In this document: positions 25,618 to 33,701 of the stretch, piece after piece
How positions within the stretch are numbered: the stretch's first letter is position 1
How the letters are laid out: every line of letters begins with the position of its first letter
DNA from: Saccharopolyspora indica
GTDB lineage: Bacteria; Actinomycetota; Actinomycetes; Mycobacteriales; Pseudonocardiaceae
Length of the DNA stretch: 64,000 bases
Direction: 5' to 3'
Assembly: GCF_027853965.1 (NCBI RefSeq)
Contig: NZ_JAQGLB010000031.1
Coordinates: forward strand, 1 to 64,000
Position numbers and translations under genes: made by a program
Notes under the pieces: generated by a model
Database searches by the model: none
What the model saw: the letters and a program-made list of their open reading frames with translations, nothing else
Told to the model about the DNA's origin: nothing

Positions 25618-26382
25618 TCAGCCGAACTGGACGGAGCGCTTGGCCAGGCCCATCCAGAAGCCGTCGATGGCCATCTGCTGCGCGGTGAGGTCGTCGGCCG
25701 CCGCGCCGAGCGTCACGAACAGCGGTGCGAAGTGCTCCGTGCGCGGGTGCGCGAGCCGTCCGGCCGGGGCCTTGTGCCGGAAGTCCAGCAGGGCGTCGAC
25801 GTCGTTGGCCTCGAGCGCCTGCCGCCCCCAGTCGTCGAACTCCGCGGACCAGCTCGGCGTGCCCGGTTCGCCGAGCGCCGAGAGGTTGTGGGTGAAGAAC
25901 CCGCTGCCGATGATCAGCACGCCTTCGTCGCGCAGCGGCGCCAGCGCCCGGCCCAGGTGCATCAGCCGTTCCGGTTCCAGCGTCGGCATCGAGATCTGCA
26001 GGACCGGCACGTCGGCGTCCGGGTACATCTCCACCAGCGGCACGTAGGCGCCGTGGTCGAGGCCGCGGTCCGGGAAGTCGTGCACCGGGGTGTCCGGGCC
26101 GCGGAGCAGGGCGCGCACGCGGGCGGCCAGCGCCGGTGCGCCGGGGGCCGCGTACTGGACGGCGTAGTAGTGCTCGGGGAAGCCCCAGAAGTCGTAGATC
26201 AGCGGAACGGTGCTGGTGGCGCCGATGGCCAGCGGGGCTTCCTCCCAGTGCGCCGAGATGATCAGGATCGCCTTCGGCTCCGGCAGCCGGGCCGACCAGG
26301 CGGCGAGCTGGCCAGGCCACTGCGGGTCGTCGGCCAGCGGTGGCGCGCCGTGGCTGAGGTACAGGGCGGGCATCCGGGACAT
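25618..26382 (-). CDS. Class III extradiol ring-cleavage dioxygenase (DODA/LigB type)
   Basis: A 254-aa iron dioxygenase of the DODA/YgiD branch. Expected metal-site features are visible: LYLSHGAPP near the N-terminus, ISAHWEE, DHGAYVPL and GSGFFTHNL. It opens catechol-type rings next to the two hydroxyls; the natural substrate is not evident. GAGGAG precedes the ATG. In many actinomycetes such genes sit next to a MarR regulator. Here a divergent MarR gene lies 332 bp away, with the 165-bp structured repeat between them. Confidence 0.9.
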   Translation of the reverse strand: MSRMPALYLSHGAPPLADDPQWPGQLAAWSARLPEPKAILIISAHWEEAPLAIGATSTVPLIYDFWGFPEHYYAVQYAAPGAPALAARVRALLRGPDTPVHDFPDRGLDHGAYVPLVEMYPDADVPVLQISMPTLEPERLMHLGRALAPLRDEGVLIIGSGFFTHNLSALGEPGTPSWSAEFDDWGRQALEANDVDALLDFRHKAPAGRLAHPRTEHFAPLFVTLGAAADDLTAQQMAIDGFWMGLAKRSVQFG

Positions 26383-26418
26383 CGCGCACTCCTCGTTCGA
26401 ATGAGGGTTTCCAACCTC

Positions 26419-26583
26419 GTTTTGCGTGGCGGTGCGGGTGGCGGAACCTCAGAGGCCGCCTGGCTGCGGGATCCCGTTCTTATGTATGTCCGATACACGG
26501 CGAACGGGCTGTCCTCGCCAGGCGACCTCTGAGAACCCGCGGCGGTGCGGGTTGCGAGGGTGGGTTATGCGCCTGCGGCGCAT
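26419..26583. repeat. 165-bp structured intergenic element, copy 1
   Basis: The same 165-bp unit occurs at 28182-28346 with no length change. Its outer stem pairs CTCAGAGGCCGCCTGGC (26448-26464) with GCCAGGCGACCTCTGAG (26517-26533), 16 of 17 paired. Inside are CCCGTTC/GAACGGG (26473-26479 with 26502-26508) and TGTAT/ATACA (26483-26487 with 26493-26497). A separate 3-nt-loop hairpin ATGCGCC-TGC-GGCGCAT closes the unit (26567-26583). Stems, not sequences, are conserved between the copies. Confidence 0.85.
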
Positions 26584-26683
26584 GCGACACCTTCCGCAGT
26601 CTGACTGCGCTGATCATCGCGGCTGCGGCCACCAACCAGGATGAAAAGGCTCAATGCGCACTCCACTCCGACCATAGCTGGTA

Positions 26684-26697
26684 GTTCAAATTTGAAC
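26684..26697. promoter_or_regulatory. Perfect palindrome, probable MarR operator
   Basis: GTTCAAATTTGAAC is a perfect 14-bp palindrome ending 17 bp before the MarR start codon. Its AT-rich half-site is typical of MarR-family binding sites. Confidence 0.7.
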
Positions 26698-26714
26698 AAG
26701 CTAGGCTCGGTGGC

Positions 26715-27176
26715 ATGGCTGAACCGCGCTGGCTGGACGACGAGGAGATGGCGGCCTGGAACGCCTTCGTGGAGGCGAGCAACCTTCTCGCCCGCAAGGT
26801 CGAGCAGCAGCTGCGCGAGCAGGTCGGGCTGTCCCACCCGCAGTACGAGATCCTGGTCCGGTTGTCCGCGGCGCCCGGTGGCGAGCTGCGCATGACCGAG
26901 CTCGCCCAGCTGGTGGTGACCTCGAAGAGCGGCCTGACCTACCAGGTCACCCAGCTGGAGAAGGCCGGTCTGGTGCGGCGCCGGACCTGCGAGTCCGACG
27001 ACCGCGGCGTCAACGCGCTGCTGACCGACGCCGGGCGGGAGAAGCTGCGCGCGGCGGCACCCGGGCACGTCGCCGTGGTGCGCTCGAACCTCATCGACGT
27101 GCTCGACCGCGATCAGCTGCGGGCCGTGGCCGCCGGGCTCGGCGAGGTCACGCGGCACCTGCGCACCTCCGGCTGA
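26715..27176 (+). CDS. MarR family transcriptional regulator
   Basis: A 153-aa winged-helix repressor. The HTH is at LRMTELAQLVVTSKSGLTYQ and the wing at VRRRTCESDDRGVNALLTDA. The N- and C-terminal helices form the usual dimer. Family members respond to phenolic compounds, quinones or oxidants, consistent with the extradiol dioxygenase upstream and the FAH-family hydrolase downstream. The palindrome at 26684-26697 is probably its binding site. Confidence 0.92.
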   Translation: MAEPRWLDDEEMAAWNAFVEASNLLARKVEQQLREQVGLSHPQYEILVRLSAAPGGELRMTELAQLVVTSKSGLTYQVTQLEKAGLVRRRTCESDDRGVNALLTDAGREKLRAAAPGHVAVVRSNLIDVLDRDQLRAVAAGLGEVTRHLRTSG

Positions 27177-27278
27177 GCTGCGTCCGACCCCCGGACGGGT
27201 CTTGCTTCAGCGCGTCTCGCAGTGGAAGGTCGTAGGGCTGCCGAGCCGCGCCGGCCGCACCCGGCCTAGCCGGTGCGC

Positions 27279-27298
27279 TCTCGGCAGCACTGCCGAGA
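27279..27298. promoter_or_regulatory. 20-bp palindrome upstream of the FAH-family gene
   Basis: TCTCGGCAG-CA-CTGCCGAGA has 9-bp perfect arms and lies 12 bp before the start codon, next to GAAGGAG. It may be an operator or an mRNA hairpin near the ribosome binding site. Confidence 0.55.
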
Positions 27299-27310
27299 CG
27301 AAGGAGTGAG

Positions 27311-28177
27311 ATGAGGTTCCTGAGGTTGGGCCCCGCCGGGGCGGAACGACCGCACGTGGCAGACGACCAGGGCCGGCTGTTCGATCTGCACCCGATCACC
27401 ACCGACATCGACGGGCGGTTCCTGGCCGCCGGTGGCATCGCGCGGGTGCGCGAGGCGCTGGCCGCCGGTGAGCTGACCGCCGTCGACGACCCCGGCGACG
27501 GCAGCGGCCAGCGGGTGGGCGCCCCGATCGCGCGGCCGATGGCCGTGCTGTGCATCGGCCAGAACTACGCCGCGCACGCCGCCGAATCCGGTTCGGCGCC
27601 GCCCGAGGTGCCGATCCTGTTCTTCAAGCACCCGAACACCGTCGTCGGGCCGCACGACGAGGTGCTGATCCCGCGCGGTGCCGAGCAGGTCGACTGGGAG
27701 GTCGAGCTCGGCGTGGTGATCGGCCGCCGGGCCCGCTACCTGGGCAGCGCCGAGGAGGCGCTGGCGTGCGTCGCCGGCTACGTGGTGGCCAACGACGTCT
27801 CCGAGCGGGCCTTCCAGAAGGAGCACTCCGGCGGGCAGTGGTCCAAGGGCAAGTGCGCGGAGACGTTCAACCCGGTCGGCCCGTGGCTGGTGCCCGCCGA
27901 CGAGGTCGCCGACCCGCAGGCGCTGCGGTTGCGGACCTGGGTCAACGGAGAGGTGCGGCAGGACTCCAGCACCGCGGACATGGTCTTCGGCGTGGCCGAG
28001 ATCGTCCGGCACCTCTCGCAGTACGTGACGCTGGAACCGGGTGACCTGATCAACACCGGGACCCCGGAGGGCGTGGCGATGTCCGGGCGGTTCCCGTACC
28101 TGGCGCCAGGTGACGTGCTGGAGCTGGAGATCGACGGCCTGGGCAGGCAGCGCCAGCAGGTGAAAGCCTGTCTTTGA
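27311..28177 (+). CDS. Fumarylacetoacetate hydrolase (FAH) family protein
   Basis: A 288-aa enzyme of the FAH superfamily. The C-terminal catalytic domain has CIGQNYAAHAAESG, then the metal-binding acidic cluster in DWEVELGVVIGRRARYL, GYVVANDVSERAFQ and the late NTGTPEGVAMSG. Members hydrolyse or decarboxylate beta-diketo acids at the end of aromatic ring-cleavage routes. With the extradiol dioxygenase and MarR nearby, a role in degrading an aromatic compound is likely, though the substrate is unknown. GAAGGAG precedes the ATG. The structured repeat begins 5 bp after the stop. Confidence 0.92.
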   Translation: MRFLRLGPAGAERPHVADDQGRLFDLHPITTDIDGRFLAAGGIARVREALAAGELTAVDDPGDGSGQRVGAPIARPMAVLCIGQNYAAHAAESGSAPPEVPILFFKHPNTVVGPHDEVLIPRGAEQVDWEVELGVVIGRRARYLGSAEEALACVAGYVVANDVSERAFQKEHSGGQWSKGKCAETFNPVGPWLVPADEVADPQALRLRTWVNGEVRQDSSTADMVFGVAEIVRHLSQYVTLEPGDLINTGTPEGVAMSGRFPYLAPGDVLELEIDGLGRQRQQVKACL

Positions 28178-28181
28178 ACTT

Positions 28182-28346
28182 GTTCTGCGTAGCGGTGCCG
28201 GTAGCGGAACCTCAGCGTCCGCCTGGCTGCGGGATCCCGTTCTTATGTATGTCCGATACACGGCGAACGGGCTGTCCTCGCCAGGCGAACGCTGAGAACC
28301 CGCGGCGGTGCGAGCTGCGAGGGTGGGCTAAACGCCTCCGGCGTTT
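28182..28346. repeat. 165-bp structured intergenic element, copy 2
   Basis: It aligns without gaps to 26419-26583. The outer stem is CTCAGCGTCCGCCTGGC (28211-28227) with GCCAGGCGAACGCTGAG (28280-28296) and the final hairpin is AAACGCC-TCC-GGCGTTT (28330-28346). Relative to copy 1, two base pairs of the outer stem and two of the final hairpin have changed on both sides, so pairing is kept. The central region is identical. It begins right after the FAH-family gene. Confidence 0.85.
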
Positions 28347-28372
28347 CAAAGACAAAGAACCGAAGTGACGAA

Positions 28373-28414
28373 AACGGCGGTTCGGCACCCTCCCCTCGGT
28401 GCCGAACCGCCGTT
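28373..28414. terminator. Strong 17-bp bidirectional terminator
   Basis: AACGGCGGTTCGGCACC (28373-28389) pairs perfectly with GGTGCCGAACCGCCGTT (28398-28414) around an 8-nt loop, between the convergent FAH-family and membrane-protein genes. Confidence 0.85.
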
Positions 28415-28458
28415 GTCTCCCAGCGCCGACCCCCAGTGCGGCGCTGCAGATGACCCGA

Positions 28459-29055
28459 TCAGCGAGCGAGCTTGCGCGCCTTGGCGAAGCGGCCGTTGGC
28501 GGGCAGCCAGCACAGCACGACGGTGAGCACGATGGCTGCCATCGCGATGCCGCTGGTCACACGGGCCATCGCGGGCAACGCGTCGTTGACCACGGCGAGG
28601 TTCACGAACAGCCCGAAGACCGCGAAGATCGTGTACAGGATGCGCGCGTACTTGGCGCCGTTGATGGCCAGCAGGCTCCAGAGCAGCAGCGGCAGCGAGA
28701 ACACCACCACCAGGATGCCCTTGAGGGCGACCGTGGCCGACACGCTCGCGAGCACGGTGTCCCACATGCCGAAGTCCACGAGCGCGGTCTTGAGGTCGGT
28801 GATCTCACCACCGGACAGCGAGGCCAGCGCCTCCATCTCCGAGTCCAGACCCAGCGAGCTGGGGTCGGACGCGAGGATCTCGTTGAGCATCGTCTCGCCG
28901 ATCGGGCCGGCGTTGCTGATGAGGTAGATCGCCCCGATCAGGCCGGAAACAGCGGACAGCACGCCGACGACGACCAGCGCCAGCAGCGTGCCGGGGCGCT
29001 TCAAGCCGACCGGGGCCTCGGTCTGGTTCGGGGTTGCGGTCTGGGGATACGTCAC
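28459..29055 (-). CDS. Four-helix membrane protein of unknown function
   Basis: A protein of about 198 aa. After a short polar N-terminus (TYPQTATPNQTEAPVGLKRP) come hydrophobic helices at ~21-48, 104-130, 134-156 and 164-186. The ~55-residue loop between the first two is acidic and probably faces outside. The GTG at 29055 follows AAGGAG by 10 nt; no better start exists. No family is recognised with confidence, although four-helix proteins with this plan are common in actinomycetes. It is divergent from the LysR-like gene across 500 bp. Confidence 0.72.
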   Translation of the reverse strand: MTYPQTATPNQTEAPVGLKRPGTLLALVVVGVLSAVSGLIGAIYLISNAGPIGETMLNEILASDPSSLGLDSEMEALASLSGGEITDLKTALVDFGMWDTVLASVSATVALKGILVVVFSLPLLLWSLLAINGAKYARILYTIFAVFGLFVNLAVVNDALPAMARVTSGIAMAAIVLTVVLCWLPANGRFAKARKLAR

Positions 29056-29555
29056 GACTTGGGTTCTCCTTGCCAGGGCATGAAAAAGGGGGGTGTGGTC
29101 GAGCGGATTCGCGTCACCGGCCGGAGCGGGTGCTGGTGCGGACCGCCGAGCCGGTGGCCGGTGCGGCCACCGCGCGCCGTCGGCGGTCCTCGCCTCCGCG
29201 ACGTGCAGTGCGGGCCCACGCACTGCGCGGGAAGGCGTCGTTCGGCGTCGCGCCACGGGGCGGCGCGACGGTGGTGCTGCGCATGGTGCTCGCGAATCCT
29301 CTCCGGGGCAGGCGGCGGCTCACGCATCCGCGCACCTGCGTTCGTGCGAACTGCCCCGAATTCACCGGCCGGTCGCGAGCCGGACCGGGGGCGATCACCG
29401 AAGGACCACCGTTGGGGCGAGGCAGATCATTGCACCGCGCCGCACGGGGTTTCCAGCGATTCGGGAAAGAATTCCGCAGATTATTTGTTCTGGCGTGGAG
29501 ATCAGTTCCGCGCACTACACTTCGGCGCAAACAGGAGAGTCGAAGGAAGCATGCC
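29056..29555. other. 500-bp divergent intergenic region
   Basis: It separates the leftward four-helix membrane protein from the rightward LysR-like regulator. No gene with convincing codon use or family likeness was found. The last ~100 bp before 29556 are relatively AT-rich and probably hold the regulator's promoter. No clear repeat was seen. Confidence 0.5.
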
Positions 29556-30632
29556 GTGCCGTTAGTCGGAACCGCCAGTCTGTCCGCGAGCGACCTGCGC
29601 AGCAGATTGCTCGAATCGCCAGGTGCTCTGCTGGACACCACGATGGATCAGCTGCGCACCCTGGTGCTGGTGCGCGAGGTCGGAACCGCCCTGGCCGCAG
29701 CGCGTTCGCTGGGGCGCGAGCAGTCGAGCGTGCAGAAGCAGCTCGACACGCTCAACCGGAACTTCGAGCAACTGTGCGGTGAACCACTGGTGATCAAGCA
29801 GGGGCGCGGGAAGTCCGTCCTCTTCACCGATTCCGGAGAGGCGTTCGTGGAGATCGCGCGGAACACGCTGCGCGACTGGCTCGACGGGGTGCACGAATCG
29901 CGGCGGCTGCGCGGCGAAACGATCACTGTCGGCACAACTCGTTTCACTCTCGGTTTCCTCGCCAATGCCGGTGAGCACGTCGCCGCGGAATTCGCCGAGC
30001 GCGGTGTGGACTTGCGCGTGACGCACCTGCGAACCCGCGAATTGATCAGCGCGCTGCAGACCAAGCAGGTGGATCTGGTCTGCGGCAGCGTGCTGGTCGG
30101 CGAGCCGGGCGAGGACGTGCTGGCCGACGTCGACGTGCTGGAGTGGCGGCGCAGCGGGCTGAGCCTGGTCACGAACCTGCCGGTGGGCAAGCTGCCGAAC
30201 CGGCCGATGCTGGCCAGCCAGCTGCACTCGCTGCCACTGGTCATCCCGGCCAGCGGACTGATCTCCGGGTTCCTGCGCGGCTGGTTCGGCGCCGACTACC
30301 GGGAGCGGCTCGACATCGCCGCGGAGATCGACGACGTGCGCTACGGGTTCGACCTGCTGCGCTCGGAACTGCTGCACGGCTGCATGATCGTCACCCGCGG
30401 CGTGGGCGAGGCCGCCGACGACGGCAGGCTGCCGGAGGGCCGGGGGCTGCGCACCATCGACCTGGTCAACGACGTCGGGCCGAAGATGCACGTGCTGGTG
30501 GGCGCTTTCACCCGGCGCGGGGAGCGGCAGGGCTACGACGCCGATCACCCGCTCAACCTGCTGTGGGCGGCGCTGGAGCTGGAGAACGCCAAGTGGAAGC
30601 GCGGTGAGAACCGCCCCGCGGTGGCGTCCTGA
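29556..30632 (+). CDS. LysR-type transcriptional regulator
   Basis: A protein of about 358 aa. The winged-helix domain begins about residue 30 (MDQLRTLVLVREVGTALAAA, then GREQSSVQKQLDTLNRNFEQ), with LVIKQGRGKSVLFTDSGEAF as wing and linker. A substrate-binding-like domain follows (ITVGTTRFTLGFLANAGEHV). The GTG at 29556 has GAAGGAA seven nt upstream and gives a 29-residue N-terminal extension not usual for LysR. Regulated genes are unknown; the penicillin acylase gene starts 95 bp downstream. Confidence 0.8.
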   Translation: MPLVGTASLSASDLRSRLLESPGALLDTTMDQLRTLVLVREVGTALAAARSLGREQSSVQKQLDTLNRNFEQLCGEPLVIKQGRGKSVLFTDSGEAFVEIARNTLRDWLDGVHESRRLRGETITVGTTRFTLGFLANAGEHVAAEFAERGVDLRVTHLRTRELISALQTKQVDLVCGSVLVGEPGEDVLADVDVLEWRRSGLSLVTNLPVGKLPNRPMLASQLHSLPLVIPASGLISGFLRGWFGADYRERLDIAAEIDDVRYGFDLLRSELLHGCMIVTRGVGEAADDGRLPEGRGLRTIDLVNDVGPKMHVLVGAFTRRGERQGYDADHPLNLLWAALELENAKWKRGENRPAVAS

Positions 30633-30727
30633 TTGCGCCGTTCGGGGGCAGCGAACGTGAATGTCTTTCAATTCCAGTGCGGGGTGGCTAGCGTCCGGAT
30701 CGCGTAGATCGACCGGGAGGATCTGGC

Positions 30728-33556
30728 ATGCCGCGTCCCACCGCCGCTCTCGTCGCCACGGCCGCGATCGCGTCCCTGCTGGTCGCGCCGCAGGCCGCGG
30801 CCGAACCGGTTCCGGAGCCCGCGCCGGACTACTGCCGCGAGCAGTGCCACGACGTCCTGCCGCCCGGGCAGAACGGCAACGCCACCTTCGCCGAACTCGT
30901 CGCGCACATGCTGCTGGGCACCCGCCCGAAGCACTCCGCCGACCAGCTGGCCCGCTACGATGCGCTCGTCGACGGCTATCCGCGACTGACCACCGGCACG
31001 ATCGAGGAGTTCTTCAACGACAACTCCTTCGGCGTGCGGCCCGACGACGTCGAGCGGACCTACCGGCCGCGCGAGGACGTCACCATCGTCCGCGACAAGA
31101 CCGCGGGCGTTCCGCACGTCTACGGGACCACGCGCTCGGGCACCACGTTCGGCGCCGGTTACGCCACCGCCGAGGACAAGCTCTTCCTGATGGACGCGCT
31201 GCGCCGGGCCGGACGCGGTTCGGTGACGCCGTTCGCCGGTGGCGCGCAGGCGAACCGGGAGCTGGAGCAGCGGTTCTTCGCCGCATCGCCCTACACCGAG
31301 CAGGAGTTGCAGCAGCAGATCGATTCAGTCGCGAGCCGCGGGGAGCGCGGCCGCCAGGCGCTGGCCGACGCGCAGTCCTACGTGGACGGGATCAACGCCT
31401 ACATCGAGGAGTCCCACCGGGGGCGGTACTTCCCCGGCGAGTACGTGGCCACCGGGCACGTCGACCCGATCACCAACGCCGGTCGCATCGAGCCCTTCGA
31501 GCTGACCGACCTGGCCGTGCTGGCCTCGCTGGTCGGCGCGCAGTTCGGCGGTGGCGGCGGCAACGAGGTGCAGAACGCGATCGCGCGCATGTCGTTGCAC
31601 GAGCGGTTCGGCCCGGAGCGCGGCGAGGAGATCTGGGCGGCGTTCCGCGCGGAGAACGATCCGGAGGCCATCAGCACGCTCCACGATGGACAGTCCTTCC
31701 CGTACGGCGTGGCGCCGGAGAACCCGGAAGGCGTGGTGCTGCCGGATCCCGGATCGGTGATCGAGCAGCAGCTCGTGTTCGACCCGACCGGATCGGCCGC
31801 CCAGCCCGCGGAACCGGCTGCCCGGCCGGAGAGCCGCAACCCGCCGCCGGCCACCGACGACCCGGTCGAGAGCCTGCGCGGGATCTTCGACGACGGCCTG
31901 TTCCCGGCGGGCATGGGCGAATCCCGCGGCATGTCCAACGCGCTCGTCGTCTCCGGCGCGCACACCGAGAGCGGCAACCCGGTGGCCGTGTTCGGGCCGC
32001 AGACCGGCTACTTCGCGCCGCAGCTGCTCACCCTCCAAGAGCTGCAGGGGCCCGGAATCTCGTCGAAGGGCGCCTCGTTCGCCGGACTGAGCTTCTACAC
32101 CCTGCTCGGCCGCGGTCAGGACTACGCCTGGAGCGCCACCACCGCGTCCCAGGACATGATCGACACCTACGCCGTGGAGCTGTGCGAACCGGACGGGAGC
32201 CCGGCGACCGTGGACTCCGACGCCTACCGGTTCCGCGGCGAGTGCGTGCCGATGCAGCAGATCGAGCGGGAGAACTCGTGGAAGCCCAACCTCGGTGACA
32301 ACACGCCCGAGGGCTCCTACCGGCTGGTGTCGTTCCGGACCGCCTACGGCCCGGTGACCCACCGCGGCACCGTCGGCGGCGAGCCGGTCGCGTTCGCGCT
32401 GGCCCGGTCGACGTTCCTGCACGAGGTGGACTCGATCATCGGGTTCCAGAAGTTCAACGACCCGGGCGCGATCACCTCGGCGCAGGACTTCCAGCGCGCG
32501 GCGCACGACATCAACTTCACCTTCAACTGGTTCTACGCCGACGCCGACGACACCGCCTACTTCAACTCCGGCGCCAACGTGGTGCGCGAACCGGTGGTCG
32601 ACCCGAGCATGCCGATCGCCGCCGACCCGGCCTACGAGTGGCAGGACTGGAACCCGGACGGCAACACCGCGGCGCTCGCGCCGTTCGAGCAGCACCCGAA
32701 CTCGGTGAACCAGGACTACTACGTCAGCTGGAACAACAAGCAGGCGCCGGGAACCGCGGGCGACCGGGCGGAGAAGGGCGCCGTGCAGCGCGGCGACCTG
32801 CTCGACACCCGGGTCCGCGAGCGCATCGAGGCGGGCGGGAAGTTCGACCGGGTCTCGCTGACCCGGGCGATGGCCGAAGCGGGCGTCACCGACCTCCGCG
32901 CCGAGCGGGTGCTGCCCGACCTGCTGCGCCTGATCGACCGCGAACCCGTCACCGACCAGCGGACCGCGGTGCTGGTCGACCGGCTCCGGACCTGGCTGGC
33001 CGACGGCGGCAAGCGGATCGAGACCGAACCGGGCAGCAGGCAGTACGAGCACGCCGCGGCGATCGAACTGCTGGACGCGTGGTGGCCGCGGCTGGTGCGC
33101 GGCCAGTTCGAGCCCTCGCTGGGCGCGCCCGCCTACCGGGCGCTGACCGGGGTGATGCAGATCAACGAGTCGCCGTCGGGCTGGCAGAACGGCGATCCGG
33201 ACCTGCACGTCGGTCAGGGCCACCAGGGTTCGGCCTTCCAGTACGGCTGGTTCGGCCAGGTCTCCAAGGACGTCCGCGCGGTGCTCGGCGAACCGGTGCC
33301 GGGCGGCTTCGGCGAACCGCTGTGCGGCGGTGGCGATCCGGCGGCGTGCCGGCAGGTGCTGCTGGACACCCTGCGCCAGGCGGCGCAAACCCCGGCGGAG
33401 CAGACCTACCCGGGTGACGCGGACTGCGCGGCGGGCGACCAGTGGTGCGCGGACGCGCTGGTGCACAGCAAGATCGGCGGCATCGCCCAGGAGAAGATCA
33501 GCTGGCAGAACCGCCCGACGTACCAGCAGGTCGTGGAGTTCCCGGCCCGCCGCTGA
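30728..33556 (+). CDS. Secreted penicillin acylase family protein (Ntn hydrolase)
   Basis: A 942-aa exported enzyme. The signal peptide (~1-25) ends near QAAA. It is a single-chain precursor with an alpha region, a spacer and a beta chain whose N-terminal nucleophile is predicted to be Ser403 in ESRGMSNALVVSG. Cleavage between Met402 and Ser403 would create the active enzyme. Family members hydrolyse amides such as penicillin side chains, acyl-homoserine lactones and lipopeptides. The substrate here is unknown. Several Cys suggest disulfides in the exported form. GGGAGG precedes the ATG. Confidence 0.92.
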   Translation: MPRPTAALVATAAIASLLVAPQAAAEPVPEPAPDYCREQCHDVLPPGQNGNATFAELVAHMLLGTRPKHSADQLARYDALVDGYPRLTTGTIEEFFNDNSFGVRPDDVERTYRPREDVTIVRDKTAGVPHVYGTTRSGTTFGAGYATAEDKLFLMDALRRAGRGSVTPFAGGAQANRELEQRFFAASPYTEQELQQQIDSVASRGERGRQALADAQSYVDGINAYIEESHRGRYFPGEYVATGHVDPITNAGRIEPFELTDLAVLASLVGAQFGGGGGNEVQNAIARMSLHERFGPERGEEIWAAFRAENDPEAISTLHDGQSFPYGVAPENPEGVVLPDPGSVIEQQLVFDPTGSAAQPAEPAARPESRNPPPATDDPVESLRGIFDDGLFPAGMGESRGMSNALVVSGAHTESGNPVAVFGPQTGYFAPQLLTLQELQGPGISSKGASFAGLSFYTLLGRGQDYAWSATTASQDMIDTYAVELCEPDGSPATVDSDAYRFRGECVPMQQIERENSWKPNLGDNTPEGSYRLVSFRTAYGPVTHRGTVGGEPVAFALARSTFLHEVDSIIGFQKFNDPGAITSAQDFQRAAHDINFTFNWFYADADDTAYFNSGANVVREPVVDPSMPIAADPAYEWQDWNPDGNTAALAPFEQHPNSVNQDYYVSWNNKQAPGTAGDRAEKGAVQRGDLLDTRVRERIEAGGKFDRVSLTRAMAEAGVTDLRAERVLPDLLRLIDREPVTDQRTAVLVDRLRTWLADGGKRIETEPGSRQYEHAAAIELLDAWWPRLVRGQFEPSLGAPAYRALTGVMQINESPSGWQNGDPDLHVGQGHQGSAFQYGWFGQVSKDVRAVLGEPVPGGFGEPLCGGGDPAACRQVLLDTLRQAAQTPAEQTYPGDADCAAGDQWCADALVHSKIGGIAQEKISWQNRPTYQQVVEFPARR

Positions 33557-33592
33557 TCGGTCGGAAGTGGGAGCTGTTCCGCAGGTGATGGT

Positions 33593-33636
33593 CCGTGAGC
33601 GTTTTGTGGTGTTATAGCCCCACAAAACACTCACGG
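33593..33636. repeat. GTGAGTG-family palindromic repeat, copy B
   Basis: CCGTGAGCGTTTTGTGG and CCACAAAACACTCACGG pair at 16 of 17 positions around a 10-nt loop. To its right is ACCAGCGGAAACGG, a flank also found, with variation, next to copies C and D. It lies 36 bp after the penicillin acylase gene. Confidence 0.85.
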
Positions 33637-33701
33637 ATCCTGACCAGCGGAAACGGTGCTCGGCGTGGGAACATCGCGGTAACTGCGAACGGGAGGTTGT
33701 T

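Noticed and set aside
26262..26498. Similar small frames inside both copies of the 165-bp element (also 28174-28368)
   Set aside because: Similarity follows from the DNA repeat. Changes preserve base pairing, not codons, and there is no ribosome binding site.
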